Assembly: GCA_029706075.1 (NCBI GenBank)
Contig: JAINUG010000323.1
Location: forward strand, 1-64,000
Source of the DNA: Aldrovandia affinis
Taxonomy: Eukaryota > Chordata > Actinopteri > Notacanthiformes > Halosauridae
Direction: 5' to 3'
DNA length: 64,000 nucleotides
The notes beneath the pieces are model-generated. The model was given only the letters and a program-made list of their open reading frames with translations. It searched no databases and was not told the origin of the DNA. Numbering within the stretch: the stretch's first letter is position 1; every line of letters starts with the position of its first letter. Both the position numbers and the translations under genes were made by a program. Shown one piece after another: positions 11,501 to 29,690 of the stretch.

Positions 11501-12826
11501 TTCAGGTCAGATTTTCTAATGGTGTTAGCATGTGCAAAAGGTGTTAGCTTCACCAAACATAATATTTATCTTGATTTAACTGATCACCATAGTGGCTTGT
11601 GTGTGCAAACACCTTTTGCATGTGCTAAAACCTTGAGTACATTTGTCCACTTGTTTTTTGTTTATTTTTTACATTTCTTTCTGACACAAGTTTAGAGGGT
11701 CTCTGCAGCTGAAATTTAGGATGATCCCAGCTAGCAAGCAAACGGTGACCCACCAGCGACCACACCGTTCGGTACACCAGCGTTTAGCAAATTGGTACTA
11801 CAGTGGACAATTGCGGCAAGACAGTCGAGATGAGGATCAGCTGTTAAGAGCAAAATAGTTAGTGAATGGTCCTACCACTAGTGGACTGTCATGCCGATTT
11901 GCAAAATGCTGGCGGATTGACAGCTGGCGTGAACGGTGGTCTAATAGGTGTTCAAGGGTTGACGCATATGTTCATTTGTCCTGGTCACAAATGGCCAGTA
12001 GCCACCCAATATGCTCAGCACAGAACAGGAATACTGATAAAACTTCGATCTAATTCAGTGTCCGTGGCTGAAAAGGCTTATGTGATCATGCCACACATCT
12101 CTTAATAAGCCACAATACATACGGATGCTGTACAGCATTGCTGGACCGCACAACCTGAAGATGTCTGACCACCAGATGATGCTAAAGCACCCTATGCTGT
12201 ACAGTAAGAAGAGCAGAGCATGTATATGCTTTTTAAAATTCTTTGTCCTGATTCATATGGGCGCCATATTCCAAACCACACAAACACAAATTGGCTATTT
12301 CAGGATGTTAAATGCTTATTTAGCGCCATGACCTGATCTAAAAAAAAAAAAAAAAATAAAACACTTATTTAGACTACAGACATACAACCAGTCATTGTTT
12401 CTTAATGTCCTGTCCTTTTCTAAATGCTTGCTTGCCAAAGTTGCAAAAGATCAGTTTAAGTAATTTGCTGATGGTGCAGAAATGTGCAATTCACAATGAT
12501 CATAAATCGTGAAACTTCTGGTGTCCACCTGCTACCATTTGCGTTGATGGGTTTGGCTGTTTTCCAAAAGCCCTTCTTGATAATTCATTCAGAAATTACT
12601 GCAAGGAAGAACATTCCCTTTTCAGCTTTCTGTGTTGGTGAATCATCAAGCACCAATGCATCAACAATCAAGCATCAACACATAAAATATATATTTGAAA
12701 AAGGCACTGTTCGTATTTGATTGGATGCCTCGATGACTGCAGCTATGAATTTACTCCAGGCTGCAGGGTTGAAGGTGATTTGATGCTTGCTGGGAAGACA
12801 CTGGCAGTCCACACTAAGATGGTGGC

Positions 12827-17343
<4,517 letters not shown>

Positions 17344-20300
17344 GTGGATATTCTCACGTAGTCGAAGCTTTTATGGTAGTAGCTTCGCAATCAATCATAG
17401 ACATTGTTTCCTTACACACCTCCTACAACGCGTATCCTATGGGAGCGCAGCCTACTACAGGTCCAGAAAGGGCGTACTTCTCGTCACAGTCAGTGGGGTA
17501 ATCCCAGAAACACAGTCCCAGCTAAACTCTTTGATCAGATTTTTCAGTTCCCGTCTGAACCTATTTCGTTCTGATCAACTCAGTTTCTGACCCTGTCAAT
17601 CCAGAGTTTCGGTTCATTTAACTAATCACATATCCCAGTGACGTGCCTTTAAGATGTGAAACAGTTACAGTATCCCAGTTACACGATACTTTTTAACCAC
17701 AAAGTGTTTAATAACTAATTTAGTCCTTATATCTTTATTGAGGATTTAATATGTTGCATAATAAACTGACTGTTCCTTATAATTCCATTCCTGCTCTAAA
17801 GCAGTATGCAATTTAATTGTAAATTCTGCATTATCTTGATCAAACACTTGATCACATTTGAATTGGAATTGAACACTTTTCAAATTTTCTTTTTGATTGA
17901 AATCTGATAATGACCTTGTTTACAGGGTTTGAACAGTGCCAGCATTTCAAAACTCAGTTTAGTACCTACAATATAATGTAAGTGGGAGAGCAAATAATGA
18001 CCAGCCCTCAGCCCTCTTAATTGTGTTATTTCACAGCATCTGAAACTTGGCCTATATCTGTGACATGGTCCTTTTCTATCCACAACAAACTGTGGAATTA
18101 CATTTACACCTGTTGTTGATTTTTCTCAGGACAAAGGAATTCCAAGAAAAGGACTGAAATTCTTCCAAAGAATCCATCAGGACCAGATGTGTTGTTTGAT
18201 TGATCACATCTTGGCTCTTGGACTGTGGAGGACTGTCAGAGCTCTGTAGGTAAAAACTTGTGATGTTTAGACTGCACAGTCCACACACAGAAGTGTAGAT
18301 GCTGTTTATACAGTGGTAATATAGCTGAATTATTTGTTTGCTGGGATACATGGCCATCAGAACTGGTTATGTCCATCTTCACTATTCCCAGCAAAGTTAA
18401 ACAGGTTTTTACTGAGCCTGTATAGAATACTGTATGTTTGGACTGGGGACACATGTTCTGGCAGAAAGACAGACTGCTTCAAAAGCATGCAAGGAATGAC
18501 TTATATATAATGATGGCAGACTAGTTATTGTAATATAAAAGTTCTAACCATCCGCATGGGATTTGAGAGACTGCTGCATTGTTGTAATGGAGCAGAGACT
18601 AGCAGAAAGAGAACCTTGAACACCAGGTTTGAGCAGGTGCCAGAAAAGGAGTTACGTCGGCCAGCTCTAAACAAGCACTCCTGAAATCCTCTGAATGCTG
18701 AAAACCTCCTAACTTTCATTCTCTAAACATCTTACATCCGGATGTATGTGACTGTTGCACAACTTGTTATTAAAGAGCGCAGTTGTTCAGCTTTTATAAA
18801 GCAGACAGTCCTGCTCACAGGGTGTGGGGAGATTTATAAATTCACTTTTTGTTCACTGTTTTGGGTATGAAGGAAGCCACACCCAACACAACTGTACCTC
18901 TTCTACAAAGGTCAAGCTGGTCTTTAGTAATCAAAATTGTCTTTGTCCAACCAGACAGAGTTTAGAGCTCTGGTAAGAATAATCTAACTGTCATCAACTT
19001 TTCTTTCCACTCCTCACCTGAGTTTGAACTATATGTTCTTGTTTTTACGAGTAAAAAATAATTTAAGATTCCAAACAGAGGTGGGGGTGATAAAATGTGT
19101 TTCAATTTCCACAGTTTTTGTTAACACTGTCCCCTCATAAGCACACACCACAGTGATCACAATAACAATTTTCATCAAGAAGGTCATGTCATCAACCTCA
19201 CACTTAACATCTCCTTGGAAATGTGCACTGTATGTATGTTATTGTGATATCTATTCTGGTTGTAAGTCAGAACAACAACATAGCTGATGCAATTAAGGAG
19301 AACAGGCATATACTGTATTTCATGTAGCAGATGTAAACACTTTGAAAACTGCCTGAACTAAGTCATGTCAATGTATTAATCTAGTATTTATTTTGTGTAT
19401 ATATCTAATTCCATAATTATGACTAATCTTTTACCACTCATGGTGTCACACTGGGTCATAACCATTTTTCTTAATGGTCCTTGTATCCACTTCCCTCTGC
19501 TGAGGTAAAGCTCTTCATTGCAAAGCTCTTGTTTTTTGTGTGATAACATAGGATTGACGTTTGAGTTTTAAGCTTTGGATATTTAATTTATACTAATTCT
19601 AGTGAAGGAATTCGTATCTGGTTATGAAGTAGCTTAATGATTCATGGACTCCATGTGCTGTAGAATGTAAATAAATACACATTCCCTCGAGATAACATTA
19701 CAAGGCAAAATACGGGCCTGAGCTTCCATGGGCATTGGCACATCACTACTGCAAAGATATTGTCAATTTTTTGGTAATAAATAAATTACTGGTTTTATTG
19801 TATGGCTCTTTCTTGATTAGGAAAAGTGCTAAATGAAATTAATGGTATTGCAATCATTAAAAATAAATTTTTCCTCAACTCTGTCTTGGCTGTCAGTTTG
19901 GGACATACTGTATTTCCTTGGTTATGGTGGTTAAAACGGCAAAATCCCAAACCAGACAGATATATCCTGTTAATAGACAAACAACTGCCTCTCTCTGACT
20001 GCTGATGCAGAAAAGTGGTTCTGACTGATTTAACGTACTGTGGCATTTTTAATGATTTGGTCTGGATGACGTTCTTTTTTTTTTTCTTGTTCATTGTGAA
20101 ACAGTTCATGACATTTTTCATTTACAGTCAAATAATACCAGAAAAGTGCCAGTAGGGGAAAGTCTCTTTGATGATGCTGGGTTCATTGAAGTCACACTGA
20201 CAGAAATACTGGCCATACTCTCCACTATTTGCTTTCCATATTCCCTGCCTTTGTCTATCTATCTTAATTGCTTCATTAAATTTCCACATTCCATCTGTCT

Positions 20301-20990
20301 AAATGTGTACAAAGATGAAACAATCACTTACATTCAGTGTCAATTAACTAGGTCCACAACAGCAGTTTCTATTCAGCATTTCTTTTTTTTCTCGCATTTG
20401 GCTATTAAAGATATAAAAGCTGGCCGGCATTCCGTTTTTGCTCCTACAGAAAGGGCAGTGTTGCTGAAATGCTGACTGTTCTGAGGATAGCTAAGTGTTT
20501 TCAGATGGAGTTGGGACCCCCTGTCGCCCCTGGCTGTACCCTGAGGCTTAAAGAGGAGAGCTCAGGCTGGGCAGATTTCACGGGCACTGCGCATAAGGGG
20601 AGTAAAGACAGTCCTCTGTCAAACATCAACATCTCCTTTTTTAGCTTTTTAGGGCAAGCTATTTATAGCAGAATATGGAGGTGGACTTTCTGAATTATGT
20701 TTTATATCCCTATATTTTAAGCTCAGCAGTATTAATGAACGGGAATTTAGTGCACAGGTTTTATGATACATTAGAATGTAGAAATAAAAAAACAAAAACA
20801 GTAAACAAACAACATAACAGGCATAAGAAGGTGAAATAAATATTCTGTTTAAATGCTAGAAAATATTTTTTTTATCAAGTTCTATGTTAGTTTTGTTTGT
20901 CCAAAGCATGTATTCATACCTAATAACATAAGCATTTATTTTGTTTTAATTAATGCACTTATATGTGATATGATAAACCATGGTACTCTG
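17344..20990. other. ednrb upstream region, no gene seen
   Basis: About 3.6 kb upstream of ednrb contain no convincing exon. The ednrb promoter should lie at the low end, but no unambiguous TATA or initiator element was identified. The short open frames here have no recognisable motifs. Confidence 0.4.
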
Positions 20991-21530
20991 ATTGAAACCA
21001 GATGTTATGGTCAAGGTGATTTTGATTTTTGGCCGTGCACACCAGCAGTGGGTTTGGCGTCAGAAGAAGGATGCTTATGTTGAAGATAACCTATACCTAC
21101 GGTAAAAGGTGGTGGTGGATCTTTGATGTTATGCTGAAACTTGGCCGCAAATGGATCTTTCAGCAAGACAATGACTCCAAGCGTAACCAAGAAATGGTTA
21201 ACTGACCACAAAATTACTGTTCTGCAATGGCCACCTGCAAAGTCTCCAGACCTGAACCTGATCATAAATGTGTGGTTTGAATTGAAGAGGGCAGTCCACA
21301 AGCACAGGCCAAAGGATCTTGAAAGATTCTGTATGGAGGAATGGTCAAAGAGCCCCGAAATATGTTCACCAATCTCATAACACTATAGAAGATGGCTCAG
21401 TAGTGACATACTTGTGAGGAGAGGGTGCATAAAGTACTGAAACAAGGGTGTGACTAATTGTGACACATTGTGTCATACTTGTTAAACTAAATATTCTCTA
21501 AGAATTTGTATTAGTATCAAATAAAATACT
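20991..21530 (+). pseudogene. Tc1-like transposase C-terminal remnant
   Basis: The plus strand retains the end of a Tc1-like transposase in broken frames. There is an FQQDNDS-like second aspartate region near 21160, then KSPDLN, VWFELKRAVHKHRPKDLERF and MEEWSK. The catalytic glutamate motif reads LIINVWF instead of PIENLW, so the residue is lost. Only the 3' third of the element remains and no paired inverted repeats are evident. Confidence 0.7.
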
Positions 21531-21624
21531 TTTTTGAGCATACAGTTCTGTATGATCTGTAATATGTATTTTATACAGCCTTTTGCTCATTTTTATCAAG
21601 GCTGTTTATAATTTTGTTCATTGT

Positions 21625-21631
21625 ATATACA

Positions 21632-21690
<59 letters not shown>
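21625..21690. repeat. (AT)n microsatellite
   Basis: About 66 bases of alternating AT, preceded by the degenerate start TATATACATATATG. Confidence 0.95.
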
Positions 21691-21693
<3 letters not shown>

Positions 21694-21699
21694 GGTGTC

Positions 21700-24080
21700 C
21701 CCAAGGGTTGGGCGACACTCACGGACCTTGCAGAGGGCATAGGCAAGGATTGTAATGTGAAAGATATTTGTATGAGTAGGTACCTATAAACTTCATTGAT
21801 AACTGTCGACTTTCTTGTCTCAGAGGATTCACTGTGTGAGAACTTTTCTCTAGTTTTCACGTGCTTTCTGTTTTCACCTCTTCATTCTCTGTTTTAATTC
21901 CTTCTGCTCTTTCTTGGCCCTGCTTGACCTTTCAAAGTAATTAAATCAGGCAGTGCGTGTGCCTCTTTCTTAGTCTTCTTTTAACAATAATCCACAATGT
22001 GATCAGGCCACTGTGTATCTTCAGGATTCCTGTCCCAGGACTTTGGGTTTTGGGTTTGCGCTTTATATCATTAATTGATGCTGATATGCTGATCTTGCTT
22101 TCCTGCTGCTGGGTAGCCTACACAAGAAATGGCAAGGGTTTCATGTCCCCCACACCAATGTGCCAGCAAAGGTGCAGTGAACTAATGATAATTGATGACA
22201 CCTCACCTCAGTTAAGCCTACGGGCAGACAAAGGGCACTCCATTTATCACAGTCAACTAAGAACAGGCTCATCTGTGTTACCTGCATTGGGTCTGGGGCA
22301 CAAAACCAGGGCACAACTACTCAAGTCAACATCCTGTATCTCATTGGCCAATAAGAGGGACCATTGTTAGTGTCACAGCTTGATCTGGACATTAATTGAC
22401 TAACACAGCAGTCAGAGAATTTATAACTTAGGCTCTTCTGTGTGGATTGCCGGAGGGGAGACTGGGTTCTGCCCAGTGATGGTGGTAAATATGTTTCCCA
22501 CACAATTGGCTCATTATATCTCCTAGGCTCCCGACACAGTAAATTACGTTTAATCTCATGAGGAAAACATTTGGCCGTAGACAACTACATGTTTTGTAGA
22601 GGACAATATGTTTCACAGTCAATTTATCTTGAGGCTTCAGGTCTAAGCTGAAGTGTGAGGAATGTAAGGTACTTGAAAAGGATAGTTTTATTAACAAAAT
22701 GTGTTCAACTTTATCAGATTTCAGCTGGCAGGCACGATTCTTGGGTTCATTATCTATTGTCAAAAACATATAAAATAAAATAATGTCAATGTAATTTTAT
22801 CACATCACTATCACACCATGTAAACATGAAAATATACCAAGTACAAACCAGGTACAAGTTTGATTTGTTCGTAAGATGTAGTGCAGTGTAGTTTGAAAGT
22901 TCATTTGTTTAGTGAGTGTTTAGGAGACAGCATTGGAAAAGCGGAGGTACACTGAACATTCCACAAACCAGACATGTCACCACAGAGTAGTTTTCAAAGC
23001 CACAACCACAAAGTATAGAAGTGGTTATTCTGCTCAAAAGCGAACACAATGGAAGAGCTGTTGTGAGACGTCCATCCTCAGGGTCCTCACAGAAGTTTGA
23101 AGTAATGATCTACAGGCTCCACACTCGAAGCAGACCCCTTCCCTTTGAATGGGCCCAGAGGTTGAGTTTTTACTAATGACTTAGGAGGGCCAAGAAAAGG
23201 GGCGTGAAGGATTCCACTTGGCTCCTGTTTTGTCACCAGCAGTTGAGAATCAAGTCAAATTAGTCTGTAATAGACCATCACGCTGTTCAAAAGCCAATAT
23301 CTGACCGGCTGACATAAGACAGGAGAATAGCTCAAAGGAGGTTGACCAGTCAGTGGCCAGCCGTAACCCAGCAGGCTACAGAGCTTTATGATTAAAGGCC
23401 AGCATTTCTGAGCAAATCGGCGCTCCAGAACACAAAGGAACAAAGCTGTTTTTCAAAGCCTTGTCCCCCAAAGCCTCTCATGTGGGACACCAGTTTCGAT
23501 CTTTGCAGAATGACGTTGCTTTGAACTAAAAGGAATCCATGAAGTGGATCCATCATCCATCCAATGAAGTGTGACCACCAAAGGAACCACCAAAGGAATT
23601 ATTGTAAGGCCATGATCGATACCGATCCCAGAATTAAGTTCTAAACCCACATCATAGTTGTAATGACTGCATCTTGCGTATGAGGTCACAGCAGAGACGT
23701 CCACCCTTCGGTCTTGGTTATTGTGTGTGCCTGTGTATGTGTGTGTGTGTTGAGTCTGAATCAAAAGTGAGAATCCTCATATAGATCAAATAATAATTGG
23801 TGGGGCCAATTCCCAATCCTGTCATTGGATCCCAAGCTAAAATGGAGCACATGAAACAAGGGCAAAAGTCATTTGCTTGAATGTTTTATTGTGTGTTCCC
23901 TTTTAGCTTCAGTGACAGGATTTGGATTTAGCAATGTTTCCAGGGACTGCATATAATTCAGTCTCAAATACTACACAAGCAGAGTCAGGAAACATATCTG
24001 AAAATATTAACATGTTCCATACAGTATGCCAGCTTTCTACAGGATATGAAGAGTCTTTCAGGTGCCATTCTTAGAGTATA
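21700..24080. other. Gene-free region
   Basis: No exon or RNA gene could be supported. The longest open frame (21957-22370 plus, 137 codons) has no domain and no splice context. A denser, less AT-rich block at 23220-23470 contains GGAACAAAGC, a possible SOX-type site, but nothing further supports a regulatory call. Confidence 0.35.
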
Positions 24081-24082
24081 TA

Positions 24083-24805
24083 CAGTCAAGCCGGAAAGTC
24101 TGCACACCCCTTTCACCCTCTCCACGTTTCATTGCCTTACAGACTTATTCTACAATAGATTAAGTTCATTTTTTGTCTCAAAATTCTACACAAAATAGCC
24201 CATAATGACAAAGTGAAAACATTTGTGCTAATTTATTAAAAATCTAAATGTAAAATATCATATGTACACAAGTGTGCACACCCTTTGATATGACACCCAA
24301 AAGTGAGCTGAGGTGCATTTTGTTTCCACTGATACTGCTTGAGATGTTTCTACAACTTCATTCTAGTCCACCTGTGGTAAATTCAATTGATTGGACCTGA
24401 TTTGGAAAGGCACACACCTGTCTATATAAGGTCCCACAGTTGACAGCGCATGTCAGAGTAAAAACCAAGCCATGAAGTCCTAGGAACTCTCCATAGACCT
24501 CCGAGATAGAACTGTGTTGAGGCATAGATCTGGGTAAGGGTATAAAAACATTGCTAAAGCATTGAAAGCACCCTGGAGAACAGTGGGCTCCATCATTGTG
24601 AAATGGAAGAAGTTTGGAACCACCACAACTCTTCTTAGAGCTGGCCGTCTGGCCAAACTCAGTAACCGGGCAAGAAGGGCCATGGTCAGGGAGGTGACCA
24701 AGAACCCAATGGCCACTCTAAGAGAGCTTCAGAGTTCCTCTGCAGCGATGGGAGAACCTGGCAGAAGGACAACCATCTCTGCACCACTCCATCAATCAGG
24801 CCATT
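24083..24805 (+). pseudogene. Tc1-like element, 5' half only
   Basis: It begins right after a TA with a typical Tc1 end (CAGTCAAGCCGGAAAGTCTG). The leader follows, then the start of a transposase: SIIVKWKKFGTTTTLLRAGR, ARRAMVREVTKNPMATLREL. Frames are interrupted, for example by a stop at 24481. Homology ends near 24805 in the region just before the catalytic domain, and no right-hand inverted repeat follows. Confidence 0.75.
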
Positions 24806-27431
24806 TTCAATGTAGAAAATCCAAAATTTGGTGTAATTTGGGAACAAGCCATGTGATATGTTACTCAAATTAATTTTATGCCTACAGTCTTTATGTACTG
24901 CTCACACTTCACAGAAAGTATGTATGCCACCTTCATTACCAGAGAATAACATATTTATAAATCATTCATAAGCATGTGTACAGGAATTTGGATCAGAGGC
25001 TTGACCTTAAGCCAAACAGCATCATGTGTTACATCACATTTGAAAATAATATTCTATAATATATAAAGTGGTTATTTTTACTTTGTTGCAATCTCAGTTT
25101 TTTTGTAATCCCTTTTCAGTTTTTTAAAACCTTGTTCCAGAATTTGCCCTTATATGTCTCAAATGGTCTGACACATGATCATAAATCTTGCAGTTGTACA
25201 TGTTCCCTCATAGGTAACCTTGCTCAGACAATTCAGGCTAATATTAATAAGCACAATTACCAAATTTTCCTCCAAAAGAATTATGTCTTTGCTTGCCATG
25301 TTAATGCAGCTATTTAAATAAATAATTGTTCTTGTGTCCACTAGCTTGTAAAACGAGCTGTGTTTTGAGCAGTGCCAGTGTTATAATGACAGACAAGAAC
25401 AAACATGAATACATCCACTTGACTTGCCTGATCTCAAGGCCAGTCTACTATGGTATCTTGGGTTGGCTAACATACGGCCAACTTAGCTCAATTTTCTGTG
25501 GAAACACCTCCCGAGCGCCTCAAAGATAGCTTATCAATTGGCAGGCCAGTGGAAACATTCCTCGAGTAAGCGACCAGACTGTTTGCCTGGTTTAGTTTCT
25601 TTCATTGAGTTTGCACAGCAGGGAATAGACTCCATGTGGAGTAGAAAGACACAATTGTGTGCATTCGTACAATAGAGTTGTAAACACGAACACATATCTT
25701 TATCTCACCAGCTATTTTTAAGTTCTTGATAATACCTCTCTGTTTGAAGCTCTTCTGGTTTCTTTTGCCAGCTAAATCAGAAGGAGCCCTGAAGATTTTT
25801 TTTTGTTTTCACTGTCTCATATTTCAGACAATGTTAGCCAATTTCAGCACAATGTATTTTCTGAGGACAAATGTAGAACTTTGAGTATACTGTTTTAATC
25901 AGGCATCAAGAAGTATGTGAAATATGGTAAAGTATGGCAAACATATTTCAGAACAGATTTCGCACTTACGACATCATCCTTATGATTCCTTTGGGCTATA
26001 CTACTGTAGTACACTTTATCTTTTAACAATGCTCCTTTTTCTATCACATCCTTTGTCAATGTGTGAGAGCAAAGACGTGTTTCCTCTGTGTTGTGTGCAG
26101 CCAGCCAGCACTTTTCACTCTGGAGTTCACCAGCTGAGCTACATAGAGAGCTTCACTTCTTCTGTAGTTGGTGCAGGCAGACTGCACGCCTGATTGGCCA
26201 GAGGAGTTGTCAGTTGTTGGGTACCAGATTGGGTGATACTACCTGGACCAGGATTCTGATTCTGGGCACATCACTGTACCAAAACCCATGTTTCAGTTTG
26301 GTTCAGTGGGCAACAGGTCGGATGGCTTGAATGTATATATGATAATAAACACAGCAACAACCAGCGTTAGTAAGACTATGATATGTGGAGGTCTGCTATC
26401 GTTTCCATAATTCATTCCCACAAAATACACACTGGAACTAGACTCTCGAGCACATTCCTGCACATAAAAGCTAAACACAGTTTGTTCTGGTTCAGAGCTA
26501 GCTGGAATGTTGAGAAAAATGAAGCAACATTTCCAGGAACCTCCCTCCTATGCTGTCCATGCTCCCTCCGCAGAGACTTACACCTACATCTTAGGCTAAA
26601 AAGCATAATCCATATCAATTTTGACAAGAGAGTTTAATTAGTTGGAGGACATATGTAAAATGTTAGGATACGGTAAGCTCTTAAAAATGCAAATAGTGTT
26701 ATATTTAAAGACGAAAACTATTAGGTCTGTGTGTGATTGTTTTTATTGGAGTCTCATAACTCTCTCTGTGTTCACATAGCTGGGCAGCCAATACTGGTGG
26801 AATGGATAATATTTTTCAATAATGTTTTCTGTGCAAACACAAATGTGCCATCAATGGCGCTTAAAGTATATTGATTTTATATTCATCTGGCTTAGCAAGG
26901 TTTGAGGCATAACATTATATAGGCCAAGGCACATGCCATTACTTTCCATTCTCCCAAAACAATGAAAAATATGAATATACTGTGTTTGACATCAGCTATG
27001 ATTATATTCCATTTCCATTCTATATGCCCACATTCACACGCCAGACAACTCAAGACCAAACAACAATTTGTGTACAATATCAAATAAACGAATGCGTCAT
27101 TAACAAAAAATGTGAATCACAGTGCACAGAGCTACAAAATGGTGCTTTTGACCTCTTTTGTTTTGTCTACCTGTGTTATGTTTTGTCTCTATGTTTGGTC
27201 CATTTGTCCACTCATTCTGACTCATTCTCAGCACTTAGGTGTGAATGTGGAAACCTCACAGTAAGACTTTTCTCTCTTTTTGGAACCTGATGGTCCACCA
27301 CATAATTATACTTATTGCATATGTGCTGATGGAATGAAAACAATAACACAATGTCTGGCAAACATTTCTCAGTGGAGATGTTCGCACACCTTGTACAGTA
27401 AACCACAGGTGCCTGGAGAGGAGACATTGAA

Positions 27432-27524
27432 TATGTTGAAGAATACTCCTGCACACTGTTGAAATTGGAATTGAAAATTGGAATTTTGCAAGAGACAGAG
27501 TGTGCGGGAGTATTCTTCAACATA
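27432..27524. repeat. Inverted repeat with 27-bp stem
   Basis: Arms 27432-27458 and 27498-27524 are complementary at 25 of 27 positions. The arm begins TATGTTGAAGAATACTCC, and the 39-base loop itself contains the short repeat ATTGGAATT. Size and shape resemble a microRNA precursor or a minimal foldback element. Which of the two cannot be decided from sequence. Confidence 0.7.
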
Positions 27525-27689
27525 AACAAAATTATTTACAAATGTAACATATTGGTGTCATGTGTAGCAAGCTGTCCTTTAAAATGTTTATAACTGCACT
27601 GATATAGACCAAAAAAATTTCAAATGAAATACAAATTAAAAAAACCCAGTCATCTAAATATTTACATTTTTTACATTTGACTTTTTTGG

Positions 27690-27735
27690 CATTTAACAGA
27701 TGCTCTTATCCAGAGCGACTTACAAGTTGAGTTAC
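27690..27735 (-). repeat. Isolated SINE/LINE tail fragment
   Basis: The sequence GCATTTAACAGATGCTCTTA followed by TCCAGAGCGACTTACAA is the reverse of the 3' part (AGTCGCTTTGGATAAAAG, TCTGCTAAATGGC) of the SINEs at 39011 and 48165. Only this tail is present. Confidence 0.65.
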
Positions 27736-29007
27736 AAGAACCAAATATCCCCCGGTTCCATAATTGAAACCAAAGTACTCGATGAGGCCTCAGTTTTGGG
27801 CTCAGATATTCAACCCTAAAAAAAAATCCAAAGGAAGAACCATTCCTAAGTCACTCACAATTATTGACTGCCTTTCCAGATCCCTTGTTTACGAGAAAGT
27901 CTTGACACAGTTGTTCAAACAAAGCATTACCACAACATTCCTGTGCTGTTGCAAACTGTTTTGAGCATACACTTACAATTTCAATAGTCTGGATTGTGCT
28001 CTGGTAACTGCAACAACATTATATTTGCCACAATTAAACAGCCTGTGGTGAAGGATGGTCAATTTGAGGAACAGAAAGTATGCAGTGTCGCAGTATATCC
28101 AATGGTGCACATTTGTACTGCCGTACTAGCGTGAAACAATGTTGGCCAACTATGTGTTCACAGTGGAAGGCCACTGCACAACAATCTAAAGCCTAACCGC
28201 ACTTCTGAATTCAATTAAAATTGTCATCTTAAGAGACCGTGCAATTCAATCAAACTAGAACAAACTCTCCTGGATAAATTCAGTACAGTTTTACCATAAA
28301 CTGCCCCCCTGAAATTAAATGAAAAAATCATTTAATTGATTAATTAATTCATTTCAGTGACAATAGACATTCATTATTGTCTGCCATTTACACCACGATG
28401 ATCACCTTTGCGAATAATGACCATATTCATACACAGTAGAATTAATCTTTACAAACAGTACAGTACAATGTTCCAGGTAATTGCAGCAGGGTCTGATGCT
28501 CATTACTCTCAGTGACCCAGTTCAGCCAATTAGGGAAGAGCTTCTTGTTCTCTCAACATTCTCTTTCTGCATCACCAATCACCTTGCATTAATGCTTCAT
28601 TGAACCTCTCCAACAAATGTCTCTATTTATCTATTCTTTATACTTTTATTTTGAAAATAAAATTAAATAAATAAAAAGTTTTCTACATCTCTGGTAGAAT
28701 AAATGGAGGAAATAATGTGACAATATGAATTAATTAAATAAAAAGTGAAAAGTCAGCATAAATAATGTAAACATAAATAATTAAATGTCAAATATTTATT
28801 TATTTCTATGTCTAATTTATTTATTTATATGATTACATTGTGAAGTACGGAGGCCATCTGTATTAAAAGCACATGTTTTCACTGACTCTGTTGACCATCA
28901 GGGATTCAATTTATGAATATGCTTCATCCGAATAGGCTCTTTAGTTTTCCGTTTGTGTTCTTGTCTCCCTTGGTTCCAGTTTGCACTATTTTGTATTTAC
29001 AGAAGGC

Positions 29008-29374
29008 ATGGATTTCCAGAGGCGGCACGGTGGTGCAGTGGATAGCGCTGTTGCCTCACAGCAAGAAGGTCTCGGGTTCGAATCCAGGCCGGGGGCCTTT
29101 CTGTGCGGAGTTTGCATGTTCTCTCCATGTCTGCGTGGGTTTCCTCCGGTTTCTTCCCACAGTCCAAAGACATGCACGTTAGGCTAATTGGAGAGTCTAA
29201 ATTGCCCGTAGGTATGAGTGTGTGAGTGAATGGTGTGTGTGCCCTGCGATGGATTGGCGACCTGTCCAGGGTGTATTCCTGCCTCTCGCCCCAATGCATG
29301 CTGGGATAGGCTCCAGCGCGACCCTGACCAGGAATAAGCGGCTTAGATAATGGATGGATGGATGGATTTCCAGA
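29008..29374 (+). mobile_element. V-SINE/HE1-type tRNA-derived SINE with 13-bp target duplications
   Basis: The head GGCGGCACGGTGGTGCAGTG with box B GGTTCGAATCC derives from a tRNA. The middle (GAGTTTGCATGTTCTC, GGGTTTCCTCCGG, CAGTCCAAAGACATGC) is the conserved central domain of the DANA/HE1/V-SINE group. The tail ends in repeated ATGG. Identical 13-bp flanks ATGGATTTCCAGA at 29008-29020 and 29362-29374 mark the insertion. The perfect duplication suggests a fairly young insertion. Confidence 0.9.
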
Positions 29375-29690
29375 CAATAAGAAAGCTGTATGAAATGGGG
29401 ACATGCCCTTAGTAATTTTCAATCACACTGTGAAAGGAAAATGCGCAGTAAGTACATATCCCGGAGGGTGCATTTTTATCTTCTTGTTTATTGCTTGATC
29501 GTTTATTTCACAGACACTATACAGCCTCTTTTCGAACATTTCAGATTTAAATAAGCTATTTCTAGATAAGCCAAATATAAAACTGCTGGGTTTAGCTGCA
29601 GATTGCCAGAGGCCAAATAGAAATTGAATGGCAAATCTGAACTGTACAGTGACCTTCCAATTATCTGCATTCAATGGCACTACGTATATA

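Larger units (their letters stand above)
6909..11660. other. Gene-free AT-rich sequence
   Basis: No exon-like coding stretch is recognisable on either strand. The sequence holds a 60-base hairpin (8214-8273), a 9-bp-unit microsatellite (8375-8503) and a loose ~250 bp pattern between 8340 and 8900. That pattern recurs around the phrase GTGCTCCTGTACATAAGT and looks like an old tandem duplication. The right end may carry the ednrb 3' UTR: an AATAAA on the minus strand lies at 11666-11661. Confidence 0.5.
24806..29007. other. Gene-free AT-rich region
   Basis: No coding exon was found on either strand. It contains a 93-base inverted repeat (27432-27524) and an isolated SINE tail (27690-27735). 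The segment 28620-28850 is very AT-rich, with many AAATAAATAAAT-like runs. Confidence 0.4.

Noticed and set aside
21957..22370. 137-codon open frame on the plus strand
   Set aside because: No domain, no splice context and no similarity to any family I know; length is compatible with chance.
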